The notes under the pieces were generated by a model. It worked only from the letters and a program-made list of their open reading frames with translations, did no database searches and was not told the DNA's origin. DNA of 64,000 nt, from NCBI GenBank assembly GCA_963746465.1, contig CAVVAY010000005.1, positions 248,001 to 312,000 on the forward strand, given 5' to 3'. This document shows positions 60,751-64,000 of the stretch, piece after piece. This stretch comes from CAVVAY01 sp963746465. Lineage in GTDB: Bacteria; Actinomycetota; Actinomycetes; JACCUZ01. Position 1 is the first letter of the stretch. The number at the start of each line of letters is the position of its first letter. The position numbers and the translations under genes are program-made.

Positions 60751-61397
60751 GCATCGGTACGCCGGTTCCCGCGGCACCCCTGGACCGGCCGCAGGCCCTG
60801 CGCCGGGCCCGGCTGCTCAACCGACTGACCATCGGCTGGAACGTCGTCGAGGCAGTGGTGGCGCTCGCGGCCGGAGTGGCGGCCGGTTCCCTCGGGCTGG
60901 TCGCGTTCGGGCTGGACTCCTGCGTCGAGGTGTCCGGCGCGCTGGTGCTCGCCTGGCGGCTGGCCCGCGAGGAGCGCACCGGCTGCACGCAACCCGACGA
61001 CCGGAAGGCCACCCGGGCCCTCGCGCTCTGCTTCTTCGCGCTCGCCGGCTGGGTGTCGGTCAACGCGGTCGTCGACCTGGTGGGCGGACACGAGCCGCAG
61101 GTCAGCGCGGTCGGCATCGCGGTCACCTCGCTGTCGCTGCTCACGATGCCGGTGCTCGCCCGGGCGAAGCGGCGGCTCGCGCCGGTGCTGGGGTCCCGGG
61201 CGCAGGAGCGCGAGGCCAGTCAGACCCGGCTCTGCGCCGTGCTGTCCGGAGTGGTGCTGGGCGGGCTGCTGCTCAACGCGACCCTGGGTTGGTGGTGGGC
61301 CGACCCGGTGGCTGCCCTGGTGGTGGCCGTGCTCGCCGCCGTTGAGGGTGCGCGCAGCTGGCGGGCCGACTCGCTGGCCGACACCTGCTGCCTCTGA
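60747..61397 (+). CDS. cation diffusion facilitator family metal transporter
   Basis: 216 residues. About six helices beginning RLTIGWNVVEAVVALAAGVAAGS. The metal-site segments FGLDSCVEVSG and WWWADPVAALVVAV match CDF helices 2 and 5 (D-x3-E and D). It lacks the usual C-terminal cytoplasmic domain and ends DTCCL. It likely exports a divalent metal such as Cd or Zn under control of the coupled regulator. Mycobacterial cmtR pairs with a P-type ATPase instead. Confidence 0.9.
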   Translation: MSIGTPVPAAPLDRPQALRRARLLNRLTIGWNVVEAVVALAAGVAAGSLGLVAFGLDSCVEVSGALVLAWRLAREERTGCTQPDDRKATRALALCFFALAGWVSVNAVVDLVGGHEPQVSAVGIAVTSLSLLTMPVLARAKRRLAPVLGSRAQEREASQTRLCAVLSGVVLGGLLLNATLGWWWADPVAALVVAVLAAVEGARSWRADSLADTCCL

Positions 61398-61450
61398 GTG
61401 GGGCCTGGGACGACGCTCCGTCTCGCCGCTTCCGCGCCTGGTGGGACCAG

Positions 61451-61467
61451 TGTTACTGCCAGTGACA
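61451..61467. promoter_or_regulatory. 17-base palindrome, candidate operator
   Basis: TGTTACTG-C-CAGTGACA is an inverted repeat with one mismatch, followed by AT-rich AAGTTATTACCT. It lies 95 bases upstream of the small hypothetical gene at 61562, in an otherwise GC-rich gap, and looks like a TetR- or GntR-type site. Confidence 0.5.
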
Positions 61468-61561
61468 AGTTATTACCTGATCGTGACTGAGGGCCGCAGG
61501 TCAACGGCTGTCCACGGGAGCACCATGAGGAGCAGGGACCGCGAGCGATCGGGGGATCGAG

Positions 61562-61870
61562 ATGGCGGCACGGGTCCGCAAGGACCGCCTCGAGGTGCAG
61601 AAGAGCTCGGCACCCGAGGTCGTGCACCACGACGTGCCGGCACCCCCCGCCGACAGCACCGACCTGCCGTACGTGGAGCCCGAGGAGTACGGAATCCGGG
61701 TGAACTTGCAGTCCGAGGCGGTCCGGATCGAGGCCGCCGAGTTCCTGCTGGCCACCCGGGTGCAGGAGGCGTCACGCCGACGGCTGTCCCGGGTCATGGC
61801 GCGGATGCGCGACCAGGTGCGCACCGACCGCACCGACCGCCCCACCGACACCGAGGGCACCGGCGCCTGA
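61562..61870 (+). CDS. 102-residue hypothetical protein
   Basis: ATG 61562 has GGGGGAT 5 bases upstream. The product is hydrophilic: an N-terminal stretch VRKDRLEVQKSS, a proline-rich middle and a helical basic C-half (LQSEAVRIEAAEFLLATRVQEASRRRLSRVMARMRDQ) that could form a coiled coil. No family recognised. It lies between the metal transporter and tRNA-Arg, preceded by a palindrome. Confidence 0.6.
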   Translation: MAARVRKDRLEVQKSSAPEVVHHDVPAPPADSTDLPYVEPEEYGIRVNLQSEAVRIEAAEFLLATRVQEASRRRLSRVMARMRDQVRTDRTDRPTDTEGTGA

Positions 61871-61895
61871 GGCCGCTCCGCGCGGCTCTTCGTGG

Positions 61896-61968
61896 TGCGC
61901 CCGGCAGGGATCGAACCTGCGACCAACTGCTTAGAAGGCAGTCGCTCTATCCGCTGAGCTACGGGCGC
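61896..61968 (-). tRNA. tRNA-Arg(UCU)
   Basis: The minus strand from 61968 reads GCGCCCGTAGCTCAGCGG. Anticodon stem-loop ACTGC-CTTCTAA-GCAGT gives TCT. T arm GCAGGTTCGATCCCTGC and acceptor CGGGCGC plus A complete it. CCA is not encoded. Confidence 0.96.
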
Positions 61969-62038
61969 GCGAGGCCCGACCAACGGTAGCGGGCCCGCGT
62001 GTTCCGGCGTCCCGAACCGGCATCGGTGAGGTCGTGGG

Positions 62039-63436
62039 CTACCAGGTGCTGGGCTTGCCCTTCTGGAACAGCCAGGCGTCGAAGAAGGCTGTCAGGTCGC
62101 TGCCGGAGTACGTCGTCGCGTACGCCGTGAACTCCTGCACCGTCGCGTTGCCGTACTTCTTGCTCGCGTGCCAGTCGCGAAGCATCGGGAAGAACAACTC
62201 GTCGCCGAGCCTGACCCGCAGTGCCTGCAGGGCCATGGCGCCCCGCACGTAGATCGAGTCCGCGAACATGGTCTCGGCGCCTCGCGGGTTGCCCGGCGGA
62301 GGGCGCCAGATCGGGGACGTGGCCTTCTTGGCGTAGTAGCGGTTGAAGAACGACTGCGCAGAGCGCTTGCCGACGTGCTCGCTCCAGACCCAGGAGGCGA
62401 ACTCGGCGAAGCCTTCGTTGACCCAGATGTCGCGCCAGCGGCTCAGCGTGACCGAGTCGCCGAACCACATGTGCGCCAGCTCGTGGGCGACGGTCAGCTC
62501 ACCAGGTGGCCGGTCGTAGAGCGGCTTGGTCTGCGTCTCCAGCGCGTAGCCCACCTTCTTCGCGTCGTCGACCACGGCACCCGTCGAACCGAAGGGGTAC
62601 GGGCCGAACAGGCCCGCGAAGTAGTCGGTCATCGCCGGCACCTTGCGGAGCACGGCGCGGCTCTTGGCGGCGACCTTGGGATCGGTGGCGATGTAGAAGG
62701 GGACTCCGCCCGCGGTCGTGCCGGTGCGGACCCGGAAGACCCCGGTGGTCACGGTGGCGAGGTAGGTCGCCATCGGGCGTCCGCTGTGCCAGCGGAAGGT
62801 GCGCCAGCCGTTGCGACGAGAGGTCGTGCCGCGCAGCTCGCCGTTGGCCACCGCGGTGATGCCGGCCGGGACGGTGACCCGGAAGTCGAACAGCGCCTTG
62901 TCGCGGGGTGTGTCGTTGCACGGGAACCAGGTCGGGGCGCCCTGCGGCTCGCCGACGACGAAGGCACCGTCCGCCGTCGCGACCCAGCCGTCCAGCGAGC
63001 CGTCGGGGTCGGTCAGGGCCCGTGGTCGCCCGGCGTAGCGCACCACGGTCAGGAAGCGGTGACCATCGCGCACCGGGGTCGCCGGGGTCACCACCAGGTC
63101 GTGGCCGTGGGTGCCCCGCTGGGTGAACGTCGCCGGCTGCCCGTCCACGGAGACCGCAGAGACCCGCATCGGTCGACGGAGGTCGAGGTGGAACGTGCGC
63201 AGGCGGGTGGTGGCGGTCGCAGTGACTGCCGCGCGCCCGGCCAGGTGGCGCCGCACCGGGTCGTAGCGCAGGGACAGGCCGTAGTGGGCCACGTCGTAGC
63301 CGACGTTGCCCTGCCGCGGGAAGTAGGGGTCGCCGGCACCGGAGGGCCGACCGGCGGCCGATGCCGGAGTGACGGTGGCCGCGAGGGCGACGAGTGCCAA
63401 GGTCAGGCCGGCCGGCCGGTTCATCGACGTACGCAC
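62039..63436 (-). CDS. secreted M1 family zinc aminopeptidase
   Basis: 465 residues from GTG 63436 (AGGAGG 8 bases upstream; ATG 63424 possible). A signal peptide (LTLALVALAATVTPASAAG) precedes an M1 N-domain and the catalytic domain with HELAHMWFGD (HExxH) and the distal glutamate in WVNEGFAEFASW. The exopeptidase GxMEN motif is not obvious, replaced near VGYALETQTKP (ALETQ). It lacks the long C-terminal HEAT domain of PepN, as in other short secreted actinobacterial M1 enzymes. Confidence 0.93.
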   Translation of the reverse strand: MRTSMNRPAGLTLALVALAATVTPASAAGRPSGAGDPYFPRQGNVGYDVAHYGLSLRYDPVRRHLAGRAAVTATATTRLRTFHLDLRRPMRVSAVSVDGQPATFTQRGTHGHDLVVTPATPVRDGHRFLTVVRYAGRPRALTDPDGSLDGWVATADGAFVVGEPQGAPTWFPCNDTPRDKALFDFRVTVPAGITAVANGELRGTTSRRNGWRTFRWHSGRPMATYLATVTTGVFRVRTGTTAGGVPFYIATDPKVAAKSRAVLRKVPAMTDYFAGLFGPYPFGSTGAVVDDAKKVGYALETQTKPLYDRPPGELTVAHELAHMWFGDSVTLSRWRDIWVNEGFAEFASWVWSEHVGKRSAQSFFNRYYAKKATSPIWRPPPGNPRGAETMFADSIYVRGAMALQALRVRLGDELFFPMLRDWHASKKYGNATVQEFTAYATTYSGSDLTAFFDAWLFQKGKPSTW

Positions 63437-63550
63437 GAGTCGTTCCTCCTGGTCGGGACGGACGGGCGGACGCTACTCCCGCCGTCTGCGGCGCGCCGGT
63501 GATCGTCACTAGTGGCCCGGGGAAGCCCGCGCTGGGCGAGGATTGGCCAC

Positions 63551-64000
63551 GTGGCCCCAGGCGCCGGACCCGATGCGCTGCTCGTCGCCCTCGAAGGGCT
63601 CGGCGAGCAGGTCGCTGAGCTGCGCCTGCCGCTGCCCATCGCCGGGGCCGAGCCGGCCCGCCAGCTGCGCCGCGAGATCGCCGACCAGCTCGACGACTAC
63701 GTGCTCCCGCGGCTGCGCCGGCTCGACGCCCCGTTGCTGGCCGTGGTCGGGGGTCCGACCGGGGCCGGGAAGTCGACCCTGGTCAACAGCCTGGTCGGTA
63801 AGCGGGTCAGCGCCTCGGGGGTCCTCCGCCCGACGACCCGGTCCGCCGTGCTGGCCTACCACCCGGGCGACAACGCGTGGTTCGAGCAGCCGCGCGTCCT
63901 GCCGAGCCTCACCCGGACCACTTTGGCATCGACCGACCCCACGACCCTGCAGCTGGTGCCCAGCGACGGCATCCCGGCCGGGCTGGCCGTGCTCGACGCG
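63551..64000 (+). CDS. dynamin-family GTPase (3' partial)
   Basis: GTG 63551 opens a frame that is still open at the window end (150 codons seen). A helical N-terminus (ALLVALEGLGEQVAELRLPL, ARQLRREIADQLDDYVLPRL) precedes the P-loop LLAVVGGPTGAGKSTLVNSL and the switch region RPTTRSAVL. This matches actinobacterial dynamin-like or Era-type GTPase pairs. The remaining G motifs lie outside. GAGGAT 7 bases before the GTG may be its -10 box. Confidence 0.85.
   Translation, partial: MAPGAGPDALLVALEGLGEQVAELRLPLPIAGAEPARQLRREIADQLDDYVLPRLRRLDAPLLAVVGGPTGAGKSTLVNSLVGKRVSASGVLRPTTRSAVLAYHPGDNAWFEQPRVLPSLTRTTLASTDPTTLQLVPSDGIPAGLAVLDA

Overview
This window comes from a high-GC actinobacterium. The evidence is uniformly GC-rich codon use, a run of apparently leaderless promoters (TANNNT followed 6-8 bases later by ATG or GTG), the ClpS-DUF2017-Mec-CysO-CysM-MurI-RNase PH-RdgB order, DUF3039 and ANTAR proteins, and an Ada-AlkA fusion. 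Gene content fits Nocardioidaceae or a related family, but I cannot fix the genus from this window.

Layout. 0-4.5 kb: end of a PlsC-like acyltransferase, then a signalling module (anti-sigma-type ATPase, receiver-PP2C phosphatase, CHASE3 histidine kinase, Rcp1-like response regulator) and a 33-residue membrane miniprotein. 4.6-13.5 kb: malic enzyme, VanZ, YqgE, DUF3039, secreted M43 protease, MFS, SF2 helicase, STAS protein, PBP4. 13.5-19.2 kb: tyrosine/homogentisate catabolism (Lrp regulator, HPPD, fumarylacetoacetase, homogentisate dioxygenase) with one conserved-looking unknown gene coupled to fumarylacetoacetase. 19-31 kb: sulfatase, class V aminotransferase, alkylation repair pair (Ogt plus Ada-AlkA), cobalamin-type binding protein, aldo/keto reductase, TetR-DHA2 efflux pair, NAD salvage (PncA, PncB). 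30.8-41 kb: a core block (clpS, DUF2017, mec, cysO, cysM, murI, MBL, rph, rdgB, tRNA-Leu, bcp), interrupted by a DUF559-type gene flanked by inverted copies of a palindromic repeat, then a second sulfatase and tRNA-Lys.

41.1-51 kb looks like a decayed genomic island. It starts with a broken tyrosine-integrase tail abutting tRNA-Lys and carries an ECF41/SigJ-type sigma factor with the oxidoreductases and carboxymuconolactone decarboxylase that usually accompany it. It also holds a glycosyltransferase pseudogene, a frameshifted membrane protein, a methyltransferase, a GAF-ANTAR protein and an RTX remnant. 51-54.9 kb: Nei glycosylase, cold-shock protein with long leader, aldose epimerase, MFS. 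55-59.5 kb: an unusual cluster (QueD-like protein lacking key residues, GT4 glycosyltransferase, GTP cyclohydrolase II-RibD reductase fusion, MDR dehydrogenase, HAD phosphatase) with no riboflavin genes. It is my best candidate for an undescribed pathway, probably a modified or glycosylated pyrimidine or pterin. 59.5-64 kb: tRNA-His, orn, a CmtR-like metal sensor with a CDF transporter, tRNA-Arg, a secreted M1 peptidase and the start of a dynamin-type GTPase.

At least four genes appear split by single-base shifts (near 15666, 36238, 44879 and 48452). Some may be sequencing or assembly errors. Coordinates for those genes span both frames and are marked.
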